In this document: piece by piece, positions 37,801 to 48,001 of the stretch
Numbering within the stretch: position 1 is the stretch's first letter
Layout of the letters: every line of letters starts with the position of its first letter
Assembly: GCF_001425235.1 (NCBI RefSeq)
Contig: NZ_LMEA01000011.1
Span: 803,523-867,522, forward strand
DNA length: 64,000 bases
Source: Devosia sp. Root413D1
Lineage (GTDB): Bacteria; Pseudomonadota; Alphaproteobacteria; Rhizobiales; Devosiaceae
Reading direction: 5' to 3'
Position numbers and translations under genes: made by a program
The notes under the pieces: model-generated
What the model saw: only the letters and a program-made list of their open reading frames with translations
Databases searched by the model: none
Told to the model about the DNA's origin: nothing

Positions 37801-40800
37801 TGCCCTGGTCGCCGACCACCATGAAGTCGTTGAAGTTGCTGCCGATGATCTCCTCGATCTCCGACACCGCGTCCATGCTGCCATCGAGATCGCGGATCTG
37901 GCCGGCGGCGACGTTGTACATGCCGGGGAAGGTGAAGGAGCTGGCGGTGAGGTTGACGAGGATGCCCATCGGGGCCTCGCCATGCCAGTCGTAGCGGACG
38001 GTGTCGTGGCCCGCGCCGCCGACAATGATATCGGCCCCGGTGCCGCCGAAGAACAGGTCGTCGCCGGCCCCGCCGAACAGGTGGTCGTCGCCGGCGGCGC
38101 CGCCCACGAAGCTGTCGAGCGTGTCATCGCCCCAGAACCAGTCGTCGGCGTCGGTCAGCCATACCGCCTGGATGCCGGCAAAACTGTCGGTATCGCCGAA
38201 GATGCCGAAACTCTGGTGCGCCGCGACGTCGAGCGTCACCGCGGATCCGCCATCGTTGAGGTCGAAGCCGGTGGCGGTCTGGAGGCTGCCCGACAGGTTG
38301 ACGGCCACGCCGTGCTCGCCGGCCTCGCTGCCCCAGAGATGACCGTCGAAGTCGGCGATGCCCCACTTGTCGCCGTCATAGCTGACGAGGACGCTGCCGC
38401 CTGCCGCGCCCGTCGGATCGGCAAGATCGACGAAGCTGTCATTGCCGGCGCCGCCGCTGACATCGACCAGCCCGGTGCCACGATCGCCGGGCCAGGGGTG
38501 CGGCGAGTCGGCGCTTGCGATAAAGCCGGCCTCGCTGGTGAAACTGTCATCGCCGCTGGTGCCTTCGACATGCTCGAAGCCGGTGAAGGTCAGGTTCACG
38601 CTGCCGTGGCGCGGGTTGCCCTCGTCGTCGGTGCCGTCGGCAAAGGATCCCGTGGCGCTGCCGGCGCCATCGGCGCCGTTGAAGACAACCTCGATCCCGT
38701 CACCCGGCTCAACCGGCTGCCCCCAGCTGAAGCCTAGGGTGTCCCAGGTGCTGCCACTGCCACCGGAGCCGCCATCGGCGCTGTCGTTGCCGAAGCCGGT
38801 ATTGATGTAGTCGCCGCCTGCCCCACCCCAGATGCTGTCGTCGCCGATCCAGCCGCTCAGGTTGTCGTCGCCGGCGCCACCCGAAATGCTGTCATTGCCC
38901 TCGTCGCCGTTGAAGTTGTCGTTGCCGGCGCCGCCGACAATGGTGTCGTCGCCCTTCCGCCCCTCGACATAGTTGCCGGTGTCGGAACCGAAGAAGTGGT
39001 CGGCAGCGTCGGTGAGAACCACCGCCTGGATGCCGTTCAACGTGTCGGTGCTGCCGAAAGTATCGAGCGCCTGGCCGGCCGCGACGGTGACCTCCGCCGG
39101 CGCCTCGCCATCGTTGAAGTCGAAATCGGTCACCGTCTGAGCCGTGGCCGAGAGGTTGACGATCACCCCGTGCTCGCCGGGGTGCGTGCCCCATTGCCAG
39201 TCGTGGTAATCTGCCGCCGAGAACTTCTCCTCGTCGTAGTCGACAAGCGCGGCGCCGCCGTCGACGCCGGAATTGTCGGTAAACGTGTCGTTGCCATTGC
39301 CGCCGACGAAATCGAAGGCCCGGCCATTGCTGCCGCGGCCATCCCAGAAGGTGTGGCGGCTATGCTCGGTCGCCTCGAATCCGGCTTCGACCAGGAAGCT
39401 GTCATTGCCGGCGGTGCCGGTCACCTGCTCGGCGGCGGTGAAGCTGGTCGCCACCGTCTCGCCGTCGAACTCACCGGTGATGCTGCCATTGCCGGGCGCC
39501 GAGGCGTCGAGCACCACATGCACATGATCGTCGCCGTTGAAGCCCTTGAAACCGATCAGGTCGTAGCCGTCACCGCCATCGATGCTGTCGGTGCCCGAGC
39601 TGCCGTTGATGTAGTCGAAATTGCCGCCGCCGGCCGACACCACGTCATTGCCGCGACCGGCATCGAGGTTGTCGTCTTCGTCGCCGCCGACCAGCGTGTC
39701 GTCGCCGTCGCCGCCGCTGAGGTTGTTGCGGCCGGTGCCGCCGATCAGCACGTCGTTGCCGTCGCGGCCCTGCAGCTCGTTGAACTCGCCGTTCTGCGTG
39801 CCGACGATGTGGTCGTCGAACTCAGTGCCGTCGATCTGCTCGATGCTGTCGAGCGTGTCGGTGTCGCCAAAGCCATCGATGGCCGTGCCGGCGGCAACCA
39901 CAATACTCCCCTGCCCCACATCGGCTGAGATCTCGGTGTCCGACAGGTTGACGATCACGCCATGCGTGTCCTCGCCACCAACGGCGTACTGCTCCTTTTC
40001 GTAGACGACGCGGTCGCTGCCCGCGCCGCCGTTGAAGACGTCATCGCCGGCATTGCCGGTGAAATCATCGTTCTCGGCGCTGCCATCGAACAGGTCGGCA
40101 TGGTTGGAGCCGACGACGATCTCGAAACCGTCGAACACGTCGTGTCCGGCCCAGGCTCCGTCGACCGTCCCCTCGGTGCGCGAGGTCTTGATGACGTGGA
40201 CGCCATCGGCGGCTTCGCGATACTCGATATTGTCGTATTCGTTTTCGCCGTTGCCGCCGCCATGCGCGACGTCATCACCCCGCCCGCCATCGACGAAATC
40301 GTCGCGGTTGCCGCCGGTGATGGTGTCGTTGCCGTCGCCACCCACCATGTGGTTGTTGCCGTTGCCGCCGATGATGATGTCGTTGCCGCCGCGGCCGTCG
40401 AAATCATTGTCCTCGTCGCCGCCGACGATGATGTCGTCATACTGGGTGCCGTCGGCATTCTGGATGTTCACCAAGGTGTCGAGATCGCCATAGCTGTCGA
40501 TTGCGGTGCCGGCCGCAACGTCGGTGGTGGCGATGCCGGAAACGCTCACATCTTCGAGCGCCTGCCCGGAGAGGTTGACGATGACGCCGTGGCTGCCCGG
40601 GTCCTGGTCGTCCCACTCGGTTTCGCCGATATACTGCACCCGGTTGTATTCATTGGCATTTTCACCGCCGATCAGGGTGTCGTTGCCGCGCCCGCCGACA
40701 AAGAAATCGGCGCTGAAATCATCCGCGCCGCCACCCACCAGCAGGTCATCGCCGGCGCCACCCTTCAACTCGTCCTCGTCGAGGCCGCCGAACAGCTGGT

Positions 40801-43800
40801 CGTTGCCGGCCCGCCCGTTGAGGTCGTTGCGGGTGTCGTCGCCCACGAGGATGTCGTCGTACTCGGTGCCGTCCACATTCTGGATGTTGATCAGCGTGTC
40901 GGTATCGCCATAGCTGTCGATGGCCGTGCCGGCGGCCACGTCGGTGGTGGCGATGCCGGCAACGCTCACCCCTTCGAGCGCCGCGTTCGACAGGTTGACG
41001 ATGACGCCGTGCATACCAGGGTCATTGTCGCCCCATTCGGTTTCGCCGTTATACTGCACTCGATTGTGTTCATTGGCGTTTTCGCCACCGACGATGGTAT
41101 CGTCGCCGCGACCGCCGACGAAGAAATCGGCGTCGAAATCGTCAGCGCCGCCGCCCACCAGCAGGTCATCACCGGCGCCGCCCTGCAATTCATCCTCGCC
41201 GCGACCACCGCGCAGCTCGTCGTTCCCCTCGCGGCCATGCAGCTCGTCGCGCTGGTTCCCGCCGACGATCAGATCGTCATGCTCAGAGCCGTTGATCCGC
41301 TCGATGCTGCTCAGCTGGTCGAGTTCGCCATGTGTATCGATGGCGGTGCCCGCCGCGACGTCGGTCGTCGCAATGCCGGCGACGCTGACACCCTCCAGCG
41401 TCTCGCTCGAGAGGTTGACGATGACGCCGTGCGCGCCGGGCAGGTGTTTGAAATGCGCGGTTTCGGCACGATAGTTCACCTGGTCGTTGCCTTCGCCGCC
41501 ATCCAGGATGTCGGCGCCGGCATCGCCGATCAGCTCGTCATTGCCGCCATTGCCGATCAGCACGTCATCGCCTTCCTCGCCCTGGAAGACGTTGTCGGCC
41601 TCGCTGCCGGCGATGTAGTCCTGCCGGATGGTGCCGGTAATGCCCTCGATGCTGGCGACGGTGTCGGTCTGGCCATAGGTGTCGATGATCTCGCCCGCGC
41701 CGATGCCGGCAACCGACAGGTTCTCGATCTCGATCGGGCCGAGCGCCTCGTCGCTCAGGTTGGCGATGATGCCGTGCGAGTGGGTCTGGACATTGTTCTC
41801 CCAGAAGTAGTCGAGCTCATCGAAGTTGCCGCCGCCATCGAAACTATCGGCGCCGTCGGCGCCGATATAGCGGTCGCGGCCACCGGCTCCGGTGAAGCTG
41901 TCGGCAAAATCGGTGCCGCGGATGCTCTCGATGTTGAGGAAGGTATCGGTATCGCCCCATGGGTCGATGATCGTGCCGCTATTGTCGCCGTCCTGGACGA
42001 CCGTGATGCCGTGCAGCTGCGGGGTGGCCGAGTTCTCCTCGTAATAGTGGATGACGTCGGCATCGTTGGGACCCGAGCCATCCGCAAAGTCGTTGCCGGC
42101 GCCGGGGTTGAAGAAATCGTCGCGCGAGCCGCCGATCAGGATGTCGTCGCCGCCCAGACCCTCGAAATTGCTGATCTCGTCGGTGCCGATGAACACGTCG
42201 TTGTGCTCGGTGCCGCGGGCGCCCTCGATATTGGCGATCGTGTCGATATTGCCGAACGTGTCCTGGGCGCTGTGCGCGGCGATGGTGACCGGGTCGCCAT
42301 TGCCGATGTCGAAGCTGTTGCCCGAGAGGTTGACCACGACCCCGCCGACGCCGCCCTCGCCCGAGAAATCGAGCCTGTCATCGCCGTCGCCGCCATCCAG
42401 GTTGTCGACGCCATCGCCCCCGACCAGGGTGTCGTTGCCTTCGAGGCTGGCGATCACATCATCGCCCTCGAGCCCGGCGATGAAATCATCCTCGTTGCCG
42501 GGGAAGGGCTCGCCGGCGACCGTGTGGGTGGCATCGATCACATCGTTCAACGAGGTGCCGATAATGGTGACGTGCTGGAGGTCGTTGACGCTGACCGCGA
42601 TATCCTGCGTGTCGAAATGGCCGTTGCCGTCGGCGACCTGCACCGTCACGTGGTAGATGTTGTCATGGTCGGTGTCGCGCGGGTCTTCGAAGTTCGGCGC
42701 CGGATAGTATTCGAAGGATTTGAACCGCAGCGCGCCGGTCATCTCGTCGATCTCGAAGAAGCCGCCATCGTCACCGCCGATGATGGAAAAGCTCAGCGTG
42801 TCGGAGCTGTTGGGGTCGACCGCCTCGACGGTCATCACCGCGAGGCTGTTCTCGTTGACCTCGGCCGTGGCGGTGTCGCCGCCTCCGCCGGAGGTAATCA
42901 CCGGGGCGCCGGCCAGCAGCACGGCGAAATCGTAGGTGGTGCTGCCCACCTGCACCCACTCGAAGCCGGTGAGCGTCGTGGTACCGGCGCCGCTGGTGAT
43001 CACCAGCTGGTTCTCGGTATTGGTGCTGACCGCATAGTCGCCGGGCGAGCCGGTGAAGACCGCAGTATCGGTGCCCTCCCCGCCATCAAGGAAATCCGTA
43101 CCGGCCGAGGCATGAACGGTATCGTCGCCGCCACCTCCCTCCAGCCGGTTGGCGCCGCTATGGCCCCTGAGCGTATCCGCCGCAGCCGTGCCGACCACAT
43201 TGTCGATTTCGACGATGATGTCGTTGCCCGCCGCGCCGGTATCCTGCACGGCGTAGCCGATGCCCAGATCGACGCTGATCCCGCCGCCGTCGATGGCCGA
43301 ATAGTCGATGGTGTCGCTGCCGGTGCCGCCGACATAGGTATCGTCGCCGTGGCCATCGTCCTCGACGAAGCGATCCGCCGTCGCCGAGCCATAGACGAGG
43401 TCATTGCCCTCGCCGCCGATCAGCGTGGTGACGAGGCTGCCCTGATGCGTTCCACCGCTGTTGCCGATGCTGTCATTGCCGGCACCGCCGTCGATGGTGT
43501 GGCCGCCGAACTGGTACTGGATGTTGTCGTCACCTTCGCCGCCGTTCACCTGGTCGGCGTCCTCGGCCGTCACCGGGTCGTCGCCATAGGCGAAGATGTC
43601 GTCATTGCCGTCGCCGGCATCGAGCGTCAGCTGGCCGGTATTGTCGACGAAGCGGTCGTCTCCGGCGTCGAGGGTCACCGTGTCGTCCTCGGTCCAGAAG
43701 CCGAACCACGGGTTGCCGGGGACGACCGTTCCATAGTCCCAGGTGGTCTGGCCGGTGCCGGCGTCATAGGTGGTGGTGACGAACAGGGTGAAGGTATAGG

Positions 43801-44131
43801 GCGCGCCCGTGACCGTGCCGATCGCCTCGCCGCTGACCGGGTCGAGGATGGTGAAGTTGCCGGGCCCGGTCATCTCGTACTGGTGGTTTTCGCTATACGT
43901 CCCGGTCGGCGGCATGAAGCCGATCGGCGGCGTGGGCAGCGTGAAGCTGTCATCGAGACGAAGAATGCCGGTGGTCGTATCGATGGGACCTTCCTCATCG
44001 ATGTAGAACACGAAGCTCACATTGGCCTGGCCGCCACCGAGCATTTGCAGCGGCGCCGCGATATCGGTCGGATTGCCCACAAAGGCCAGGTCGTCCAGGG
44101 TTTGTCCTGCATTGATGACAAGCGTCGCCAT
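31817..44131 (-). CDS. Giant RTX/cadherin/LamG repeat protein, probable type I secretion substrate
   Basis: A 4,104-residue acidic calcium-binding surface or secreted protein. The ATG at 44131 follows GGGAG. Approximate layout: unique N-terminus 1-135; RTX nonapeptides (GGxGxDxxx) from 140; a cadherin-like domain 410-535; a long block of RTX clusters alternating with a HGVIVNLS...DTLxxIxxxxGT module 535-2400; further cadherin-like domains near 2430-2600; a LamG/concanavalin-like lectin fold 2630-2840 ([20 protein letters not shown]); another cadherin-like domain 2870-2977; eleven ~85-residue repeats (VENLTLTG...GTGNxLANxITGN) 3000-3940; and a C-terminal secretion domain ([20 protein letters not shown]). 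There is no Sec signal, as expected for type I export. The exporter is at 20700-23733. Likely roles are adhesin or matrix protein. Confidence 0.93.
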   Translation of the reverse strand: MATLVINAGQTLDDLAFVGNPTDIAAPLQMLGGGQANVSFVFYIDEEGPIDTTTGILRLDDSFTLPTPPIGFMPPTGTYSENHQYEMTGPGNFTILDPVSGEAIGTVTGAPYTFTLFVTTTYDAGTGQTTWDYGTVVPGNPWFGFWTEDDTVTLDAGDDRFVDNTGQLTLDAGDGNDDIFAYGDDPVTAEDADQVNGGEGDDNIQYQFGGHTIDGGAGNDSIGNSGGTHQGSLVTTLIGGEGNDLVYGSATADRFVEDDGHGDDTYVGGTGSDTIDYSAIDGGGISVDLGIGYAVQDTGAAGNDIIVEIDNVVGTAAADTLRGHSGANRLEGGGGDDTVHASAGTDFLDGGEGTDTAVFTGSPGDYAVSTNTENQLVITSGAGTTTLTGFEWVQVGSTTYDFAVLLAGAPVITSGGGGDTATAEVNENSLAVMTVEAVDPNSSDTLSFSIIGGDDGGFFEIDEMTGALRFKSFEYYPAPNFEDPRDTDHDNIYHVTVQVADGNGHFDTQDIAVSVNDLQHVTIIGTSLNDVIDATHTVAGEPFPGNEDDFIAGLEGDDVIASLEGNDTLVGGDGVDNLDGGDGDDRLDFSGEGGVGGVVVNLSGNSFDIGNGDPVTIAAHSAQDTFGNIDTIANIEGARGTEHNDVFIGTDEISNFEGLGGDDILIGGSRDDFFNPGAGNDFADGSGPNDADVIHYYEENSATPQLHGITVVQDGDNSGTIIDPWGDTDTFLNIESIRGTDFADSFTGAGGRDRYIGADGADSFDGGGNFDELDYFWENNVQTHSHGIIANLSDEALGPIEIENLSVAGIGAGEIIDTYGQTDTVASIEGITGTIRQDYIAGSEADNVFQGEEGDDVLIGNGGNDELIGDAGADILDGGEGNDQVNYRAETAHFKHLPGAHGVIVNLSSETLEGVSVAGIATTDVAAGTAIDTHGELDQLSSIERINGSEHDDLIVGGNQRDELHGREGNDELRGGRGEDELQGGAGDDLLVGGGADDFDADFFVGGRGDDTIVGGENANEHNRVQYNGETEWGDNDPGMHGVIVNLSNAALEGVSVAGIATTDVAAGTAIDSYGDTDTLINIQNVDGTEYDDILVGDDTRNDLNGRAGNDQLFGGLDEDELKGGAGDDLLVGGGADDFSADFFVGGRGNDTLIGGENANEYNRVQYIGETEWDDQDPGSHGVIVNLSGQALEDVSVSGIATTDVAAGTAIDSYGDLDTLVNIQNADGTQYDDIIVGGDEDNDFDGRGGNDIIIGGNGNNHMVGGDGNDTITGGNRDDFVDGGRGDDVAHGGGNGENEYDNIEYREAADGVHVIKTSRTEGTVDGAWAGHDVFDGFEIVVGSNHADLFDGSAENDDFTGNAGDDVFNGGAGSDRVVYEKEQYAVGGEDTHGVIVNLSDTEISADVGQGSIVVAAGTAIDGFGDTDTLDSIEQIDGTEFDDHIVGTQNGEFNELQGRDGNDVLIGGTGRNNLSGGDGDDTLVGGDEDDNLDAGRGNDVVSAGGGNFDYINGSSGTDSIDGGDGYDLIGFKGFNGDDHVHVVLDASAPGNGSITGEFDGETVATSFTAAEQVTGTAGNDSFLVEAGFEATEHSRHTFWDGRGSNGRAFDFVGGNGNDTFTDNSGVDGGAALVDYDEEKFSAADYHDWQWGTHPGEHGVIVNLSATAQTVTDFDFNDGEAPAEVTVAAGQALDTFGSTDTLNGIQAVVLTDAADHFFGSDTGNYVEGRKGDDTIVGGAGNDNFNGDEGNDSISGGAGDDNLSGWIGDDSIWGGAGGDYINTGFGNDSADGGSGGSGSTWDTLGFSWGQPVEPGDGIEVVFNGADGAGSATGSFADGTDDEGNPRHGSVNLTFTGFEHVEGTSGDDSFTSEAGFIASADSPHPWPGDRGTGLVDVSGGAGNDSFVDLADPTGAAGGSVLVSYDGDKWGIADFDGHLWGSEAGEHGVAVNLSGSLQTATGFDLNDGGSAVTLDVAAHQSFGIFGDTDSFAGIQAVWLTDADDWFWGDDTLDSFVGGAAGDDHLFGGAGDDLFFGGTGADIIVGGAGHDTVRYDWHGEAPMGILVNLTASSFTFPGMYNVAAGQIRDLDGSMDAVSEIEEIIGSNFNDFMVVGDQGMVLHGGGGNDTLSAGSGVDRIYGGDGDDWIGAGNHLLGDGDNYLDGGEGSDTIGGAGGADEMYGGGGQDQMVGRQGDDVMHGGTHQDNLYGSVGNDELHGDDGDDLLVGGSGDDLIDGGTGDAFGGVDGIDDDLVDYSLEASSEDAGGPLATGEGVIVNMSDDAVTVGSHTVAAGHARDVFGGNDTLSEIENVRGTTHADTLIGDGEDNDLLGLGGDDTLIGGDGADLLDGSSGSDALTGGGGADTLIGGGGDGEDTAYYSGDRADYEVVAHPGGSFTITDLRAGPNDGVDQVSGVENFAFADGTFTAAQLLNAPVTAPTDANGADNQVDENVGVGSTVGITAAASDPNSGDTITYSLSSNPGGLFAIDAETGVVTTAANINFETTGGSVEIEVTATSSDGSSEATTFEVAIGDVDEAPEASDATVTVAEDGTYAFDANDFPFTDPDQGGGGLVSVTIYSPPGAGTLSFDGTALDAGAIGAGFTVSAADLAAGKLTYTPAADANGDDYASFSYAVSSASQFGLAAAWSFEGSGEDISAGSNDVALFGGAAYGTGLRGQGLELDGNVGSYAQEIGSSSDFDLGEGEFSVVAWFRLDGATGREQTLIEDFFSGGGPGWTWTMPGASDLRLHASGAVVADLPASNLQDGNWHQAVVTRSGDTFSLYLDGVLGTTYTASGAITSSGGPLLIGARNAADGRNFTVDGAIDDVAVWRRALSAGEIAAQWNDGDGLDIASAGTPILSAPATMTIDVTPVNDAPVLSSNGGGETAAISRAENGLAVTTVVAADIDGPGVTYSIIGGADAARFVINPTTGVLSFVAAPDFEAPTDADGNNVYEVVVAASDGSLSDTQSITVTVTDLNGVTINGTGSADTIDATHTPAGQPLPTDEADTIYGNGGNDVISGLGGDDLIDGGIGSDTMRGGTGNDTYIVGASTDQVIENAGEGTDLVRSSVTYTLAAEVENLTLTGATSINGTGNGLANVITGNAANNTLNGGLGADQLIGGLGNDIYVVDNIGDTVVELVGEGTDLVQSSVSHGIDEEVENLTLTGTANIDGTGNALANLITGNAGNNLLNGGGGLDTLVGGAGNDTYVIDEAADIVTEGANAGTDTVLFEGSGDYTLGGNVENLILGADAANGTGNALANAITGNAEANVLNGAAGADILAGGAGDDTYIVDNAGDQAIEQAGGGTDQVNASVSFTLGAEVENLTLTGTAASNGTGNALANVITGNVAANTLNGGAGADLLVGGAGNDIYIIDEAGDVIDESVNGGAGTDTVQSAISFDLGGASVLGDVERLTLTGMANIDGTGNGLNNVLTGNGGDNVLDGGVGADTLAGGLGNDTYLTDGGETITEAASAGIDTVRASVDYTLGANLENLVLVGAALAGTGNGLDNTITGNGNANVLSGGAGIDTMLGGAGDDIYIADNAGDAVTELAGEGVDEVRSSVSYSLGDEVENLTLTGTSAINGTGNSLANLITGNGASNTLSGGGGNDTLNGGAGADSMAGGEGDDSFIVDNLGDVVSELAGEGTDLVLSSVSHTLGAEVENLTLTGTGAINGTGNSLANLIIGGIGANVLNGLEGADLMSGGAGGDTYVVDNAGDIVDELGHDGAGIDTVQSSISFSLADSAHVLGEVERLTLTGTANLTGTGNAADNLITGNAGSNVLDGGAGTDTLAGGLGNDTYIADIVGDVVTEAASAGTDTVIFNGAAGTFVLGANVENLTLGGSAAIGGTGNGLANVLIGNAAGNTLSGGLGNDTLNGGGGADTLIGGGGNDTYVVDNAGDSVDEATGGSGVDTVQSSVSFSLLADGAHVLGVVENLILTGTASVSGTGNALDNLVSGNSGSNILFGAAGDDTLSGNNGADTLIGGTGHDDLFGGAGADVFDFNVADFGGAGGAMADHSDEIFDFSIADGDSIDLSGLLNDAMALVGGNANSLLRASMVGDDLVIEVNESAVLDGSAVQSNWGEAITVRDVGDPEGVNVVFANQTWHYDADTNLFGL
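32300..35130 (-). repeat. Eleven tandem ~85-codon RTX modules
   Basis: Eleven copies of a unit containing ITGNxxxNxLxGGxGxDxLxG and VENLTLTG, spaced about 256 bases on average. Some units carry the variant VERLTLTG or ENLVLVG. The DNA copies are similar but not identical, so the array looks old enough to have diverged while keeping its period. Confidence 0.85.
40490..41420 (-). repeat. 420-bp tandem repeats inside the RTX gene
   Basis: The segment around GCCGGC-GC-ACGTCGGT recurs at 40501, 40921 and 41341, exactly 420 bases apart (140 codons). Each codes for a unit with [18 protein letters not shown] and a following cluster of RTX nonapeptides. The high DNA similarity between units suggests recent duplication or gene conversion, and makes this stretch prone to copy-number change. 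Confidence 0.8.
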
Positions 44132-44451
44132 TTTCCACTCCCGCAAAGCCAGGCCGGGCCACGGCACATAGCTGCCGCCCCAGCGTTCGAGAGGGACAGG
44201 ATCAGGGACTCGACCCCGCTTCATCGCCCAATTGGGGGATGCGGAAGCGCCGCCCCCCTGCGATAGCGGTGAGGCAGGATGCTGCCGCGGACCTGGCCCC
44301 GCATCACCCTCATGGTCGGCCCCGGACTTGCTTCAAGGTCGCGCCAATAGCCTTCACTGCTTATCAAAACTCAATATTGATCAGACTCATAGCTGAATCG
44401 ACAAATCTGCAGTCACCATGGTACAGTACTGTACTTTCGAGGAGGTGTAGC
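44132..44451. promoter_or_regulatory. Divergent control region between RTX gene and exported subtilase
   Basis: A 320-base gap with no gene. The half nearer the subtilase is AT-rich (44350-44440) and contains TTGATCA and the palindrome described separately. Ribosome sites are strong on both sides (GGGAG for the RTX gene, GAGGAGGTG for the subtilase), so both promoters must lie here. Confidence 0.5.
44421..44434. promoter_or_regulatory. Perfect 14-bp palindrome upstream of subtilase operon
   Basis: GTACAGTACTGTAC is fully self-complementary and ends 17 bases before the ATG at 44452, just before the GAGGAGG ribosome site. It could be an operator for a dimeric regulator or, in RNA, a hairpin next to the ribosome site. 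Confidence 0.5.
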
Positions 44452-46836
44452 ATGTGGCGATATCTACTCTGTCTCGTTGGCCTTTCAACATATTCGGTTC
44501 TTTCCGCCGGCGCCTCGCAAGCGGGCGTTATCGGCAGCCTGAACTCCGCTGAGGATCGAGAACTATCGGCCAAGATCGAGTCACTCTACATGGTGCTGAT
44601 CGCCAATGGATCGGTGCCGGTAGAAAGGTACATTGTTCAGCCTGGAGATCGGATCGAGCAGGTACTGCGGGACCGTGGTGCAATAGAGGGGCCGTATTTC
44701 CCGCGGGTGGTCGACGCATTGACCTGCGACCTCAATCCGGATTCATGCAGCCGGGACCTGAACCTGGCGCAGCCGACCAGCAAGGCGGATGTCGTGTCGG
44801 TCGATAGCCTGCTGCAGCTCGAAATCTCGGAAGGCGATTGGTCGCGGTTAATGCCGGGCGACGAGATCCTCATTCCGGCAGTGTCGATCGATACGACCCT
44901 GTCGGCCTACGAGGTCGTCCGGCCGGCCGGTACCAGTCTCGAAGAACTCATCTCCGACAATCCCGCCTGTGGCAGCAAGGTGCTGCCGGCGGAGGATTGT
45001 CCGAGCTATGTCGACTGGCTCAACTACAGCTTCCCCGACGCTTCCGACATCAAGCTCACGAGTACGGTGCAGTTGCCCAAGCTCGACTATACCGTCGCGG
45101 TACCGTCGGACTGCGAGACGCTGTGTGCCGTGCTCAGCCGGCCGGTCGGCGTGGACGTGGTGTCGAACCGCTTCACCACCCAACCCTACAAGCTGTTCTC
45201 CAACGACCGTGAGGTCGTCTTCAGCGAGCCGCTGGTATTGCCGGTCACGCCGAACACTGTGCTGCCGGATTTCAAGGTGCTGCCGGACTTCACCAAGAGT
45301 GCCGGCAAGGTTGCCCTCCCTTCCGACGTCATCAAGCGCATGGAAATCGGCAACGAGCTGGTGAAGTCAACCAAGTGGCTCGAGCATGTGAAGGCTGCGC
45401 CCTTCTCCAGCCTGGATCAGTTCAACGAGAGCCAGATGGACTTGCTCGCCGCGATCGATTTTCCGCTCGAAGAGGCCGAAGAGCTGCGCCAGAGGATCAG
45501 CGAGACCGGGGTAATGCCCAGCGTGATGATCATCGACAGTTACTTCGATGCCAAGCATTGCGACATGCCTGAAGACTTCGTGGTGTTCGACTGCGGCAGC
45601 AAGGTCAGCCGGGACCTCGACATGTGCCCGATCATCGGCGGGGACCTCAGCGGCTTGCCGGAACTGTCGCTGGGGATGGCGCGAGCCTCAATTGCCCCGG
45701 CCGCCAACGCCTTGCCGCACTCAGACGGGCTGGTGCCTCGGGAGCGGGAGCGCTGCGGCGCGAGCGGGCGCTTCCACACCGAAACCGTGCAGAACACCGA
45801 AGTGTTCGTGCGCCCCCGGCATGGCACGCACCTGGCCGGGCTCATTGCCTCCAGGTGGGACAAGTTCGGCGTCGGCGGGATCAACCCGCTGGCCAAGATC
45901 GTCGGCGTGCAGGTCGACATGGATAACCTGACGGACGAAGGCTATGGGCGCTGGCTGCTCCGGGCCCTCGGTCGGATCATGTTCAAGCAGCAGGTTCACC
46001 TGGTGAACCTCAGCCTGGGCTTTCGCCCCGCCGAGATCGAAGACGACGTAAATGGCGAAGAGCGCCGTGAGTGGCTGAGCGAACTCATCACCAAGCACAC
46101 CGGTGTGCTGTTCGTTGCGGCAGCCGGAAACGACAAAGAGCAGGAGGGCTGCGATCTCACGCCGGCGTGCCTCGCTCTGACCCGCGACAACGTGGTCACC
46201 GTCGTCGCGCTCGATGGCGCCGGCACGAAAGTCCTTGGCGGCATGAACTCGAACCCGCAATTTGCAGTCGGCGCCGGCGGCGAAGGCGTCATGAGCACGC
46301 TGCCGCTCAACCTCTATGGCACCATGCGCGGCAGCTCGCAGTCGGCGGCGATTGTCTCCGGCGCCATCAGCCTCGCCTTTGCCTTGGGCGTGCGATGGAC
46401 GCCGGCCGAAACGCGGGCCCGCCTCATCGCCTGCTCGACCCTCAGTCGCGACCTCATGGGAAACATGATCGGTGGGCGGATCGATGTCGGTTGCCTGATC
46501 GACAAAGATCGCGATCGGGTGGTGGACAACAACAAGGACGTCCTCGGGCTCGAGCTGATCCGGCTCACGCGCGGCGGAAACCCGGCGAGCGACCTGGCCT
46601 TCTTCGACCTCAGGACCCGCCGGGTCGAGACTATCGACCTGGCCAGTATCGTTGGGTTCCAGCGGATCGGCGACGATGTGGATGATGTGGTCTTCTTCTC
46701 CCAGCCGCCTGCCGGACCGATGGACCGGCGCGAGGGAGCGATTGAGCCAGGCCAGGAACTGGTCTTTCTCGATGGCGGGCAGTTCCGCAGGATCGATGCC
46801 CGTGAAGTGGTCAAGTTCACGCGGGCGGCGAAGTGA
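44452..46836 (+). CDS. Exported subtilisin-like serine peptidase (S8) with LysM-like N-terminal domain
   Basis: A 794-residue exported peptidase. Signal YLLCLVGLSTYSVLSAGASQA. Residues about 48-130 resemble a LysM module with an insertion (RYIVQPGDRIEQVLRDRG, then RLMPGDEILIPA), suggesting binding to peptidoglycan or chitin. The peptidase core lies near 350-690: Asp near 361 in VMIIDSYFD, His near 456 in RHGTHLAGL, the oxyanion region AAAGND, and Ser near 627 in GSSQSAAIVSGA, where Ser-Gln replaces the more usual Thr-Ser before the nucleophile context. The start follows GAGGAGGTG. The C-terminal 110 residues are an unassigned beta-rich domain. First gene of a three-gene operon with an S1 protease and a GH19 enzyme; divergent from the RTX gene. 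Confidence 0.88.
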   Translation: MWRYLLCLVGLSTYSVLSAGASQAGVIGSLNSAEDRELSAKIESLYMVLIANGSVPVERYIVQPGDRIEQVLRDRGAIEGPYFPRVVDALTCDLNPDSCSRDLNLAQPTSKADVVSVDSLLQLEISEGDWSRLMPGDEILIPAVSIDTTLSAYEVVRPAGTSLEELISDNPACGSKVLPAEDCPSYVDWLNYSFPDASDIKLTSTVQLPKLDYTVAVPSDCETLCAVLSRPVGVDVVSNRFTTQPYKLFSNDREVVFSEPLVLPVTPNTVLPDFKVLPDFTKSAGKVALPSDVIKRMEIGNELVKSTKWLEHVKAAPFSSLDQFNESQMDLLAAIDFPLEEAEELRQRISETGVMPSVMIIDSYFDAKHCDMPEDFVVFDCGSKVSRDLDMCPIIGGDLSGLPELSLGMARASIAPAANALPHSDGLVPRERERCGASGRFHTETVQNTEVFVRPRHGTHLAGLIASRWDKFGVGGINPLAKIVGVQVDMDNLTDEGYGRWLLRALGRIMFKQQVHLVNLSLGFRPAEIEDDVNGEERREWLSELITKHTGVLFVAAAGNDKEQEGCDLTPACLALTRDNVVTVVALDGAGTKVLGGMNSNPQFAVGAGGEGVMSTLPLNLYGTMRGSSQSAAIVSGAISLAFALGVRWTPAETRARLIACSTLSRDLMGNMIGGRIDVGCLIDKDRDRVVDNNKDVLGLELIRLTRGGNPASDLAFFDLRTRRVETIDLASIVGFQRIGDDVDDVVFFSQPPAGPMDRREGAIEPGQELVFLDGGQFRRIDAREVVKFTRAAK

Positions 46837-46838
46837 TC

Positions 46839-47990
46839 ATGCGGGCGCTGCGCGGACTGCTGATCGTTGCCGTCCTGCTGGTTGCCGCCAAGGTGGCCGC
46901 CCAGGAAGTCTCGCTGGGCGGCGGCGCCAACCCGGACGCCCCCGCGATTGCGATCTCGGCGTTCGATATGGTCGGCGAGCATCGCGAGAAGATGGTGCGG
47001 GCGCCCGACAGCTGGTACGCGCGCGTCGCGCTGTCGATCGGCTTCCTGGCGCCCGGGTCGACCATCGTGATTGCGGGACCGAGCATCCCCGGCACCGGCG
47101 CCGCCGAGAACCGGCTGGTCTATCCCTATCCCGATGGCGCCAGAAACGAGCAGTTGCTCTCGGGACTGGTCTACGGCGAGAAACTCACCGTCGCCGTCTA
47201 TTCACCTCAGCTGGCCTCCGCCGACCTCGCGATCTCCAAGGTGCTGCGCCAGGAGGATCCGCTGCGGCCGTGGAAATCCATCTTCGGCGATGACGACCAG
47301 ACGCCTCTGTTGCGGGCCGGCAGGCCCGACCTCGAGGCCGTGTCGCATAGCATCACCTACCTCTCCATCGTGACACCGAGCTGGGACCTGGAGAACTGCT
47401 CCGGCTTCGTCGTCGGTCCGCGGACGATCATGACCAACAATCACTGCATCGCCAACCAGGCGGAGTGCGACGGCGCGACCATCGTGTTCGACTATTTCGT
47501 CGACAAGTTCGACAGCACCACGATGGGCCCGCAGGTCGGCTGCGAGGCAGTACTCACGACCGACTTTGATCTCGACTTCACTGTGGTGCGGACCAAAACG
47601 GACCTGCCTGCCAGTGCCGTGGCGCTGAGCTTGCTCGCCACTGCGCCGCTCCCGGATGAGCCGGCTGTGCTGGTGCACCACCCCAATGGCGAGCCCAAGA
47701 CGGTCTCGATCATCGGGTGTCTGCCCATCGATATCGCCGTCGCCGGGCGGGGAAACCCGCCGAGCTCGAAGGATTTTTCACATCGCTGCGACTCCGCCGG
47801 CGGCAGTTCCGGTTCCCCGGTGCTGGTGTCGCGGGTCGCTGGCGGAACCAACGGCTTCTGCGTCGGCGGGCTGCATCACTGGGGCTTTGAGAACTCTGGC
47901 GACTATCGCGACAAGAACCGCGCGGTCATGACCAGCGCCATCCTCGCCAGGACGAAAGCCGAGAACATCCCAATTCTGGAGTGCAACTGA
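46839..47990 (+). CDS. Exported trypsin-like serine protease (S1 family)
   Basis: A 383-residue exported protease. Signal ALRGLLIVAVLLVAAKVAAQ. The N-terminal 150 residues form a beta-rich pro- or accessory domain. The catalytic part has Cys-flanked His near 199 (MTNNHCIA), Asp near 245 (DFDLDFTVV) and Ser near 323 (AGGSSGSPVL), resembling lysyl/glutamyl endopeptidase-type bacterial S1 proteases. ATG 46839 is used; an overlapping GTG at 46833 couples to the stop of the preceding subtilase. Its substrate may be the subtilase, the RTX giant or external protein; unknown. Confidence 0.87.
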   Translation: MRALRGLLIVAVLLVAAKVAAQEVSLGGGANPDAPAIAISAFDMVGEHREKMVRAPDSWYARVALSIGFLAPGSTIVIAGPSIPGTGAAENRLVYPYPDGARNEQLLSGLVYGEKLTVAVYSPQLASADLAISKVLRQEDPLRPWKSIFGDDDQTPLLRAGRPDLEAVSHSITYLSIVTPSWDLENCSGFVVGPRTIMTNNHCIANQAECDGATIVFDYFVDKFDSTTMGPQVGCEAVLTTDFDLDFTVVRTKTDLPASAVALSLLATAPLPDEPAVLVHHPNGEPKTVSIIGCLPIDIAVAGRGNPPSSKDFSHRCDSAGGSSGSPVLVSRVAGGTNGFCVGGLHHWGFENSGDYRDKNRAVMTSAILARTKAENIPILECN

Positions 47991-48001
47991 GAGGTTTTGT
48001 C

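Noticed and set aside
31850-44266. Very long open frames on the plus strand opposite the RTX gene (over 1,400 codons each)
   Set aside because: They mirror the repeat-coding strand; their composition follows from the GC-rich repeats and they show no independent domains or ribosome sites.
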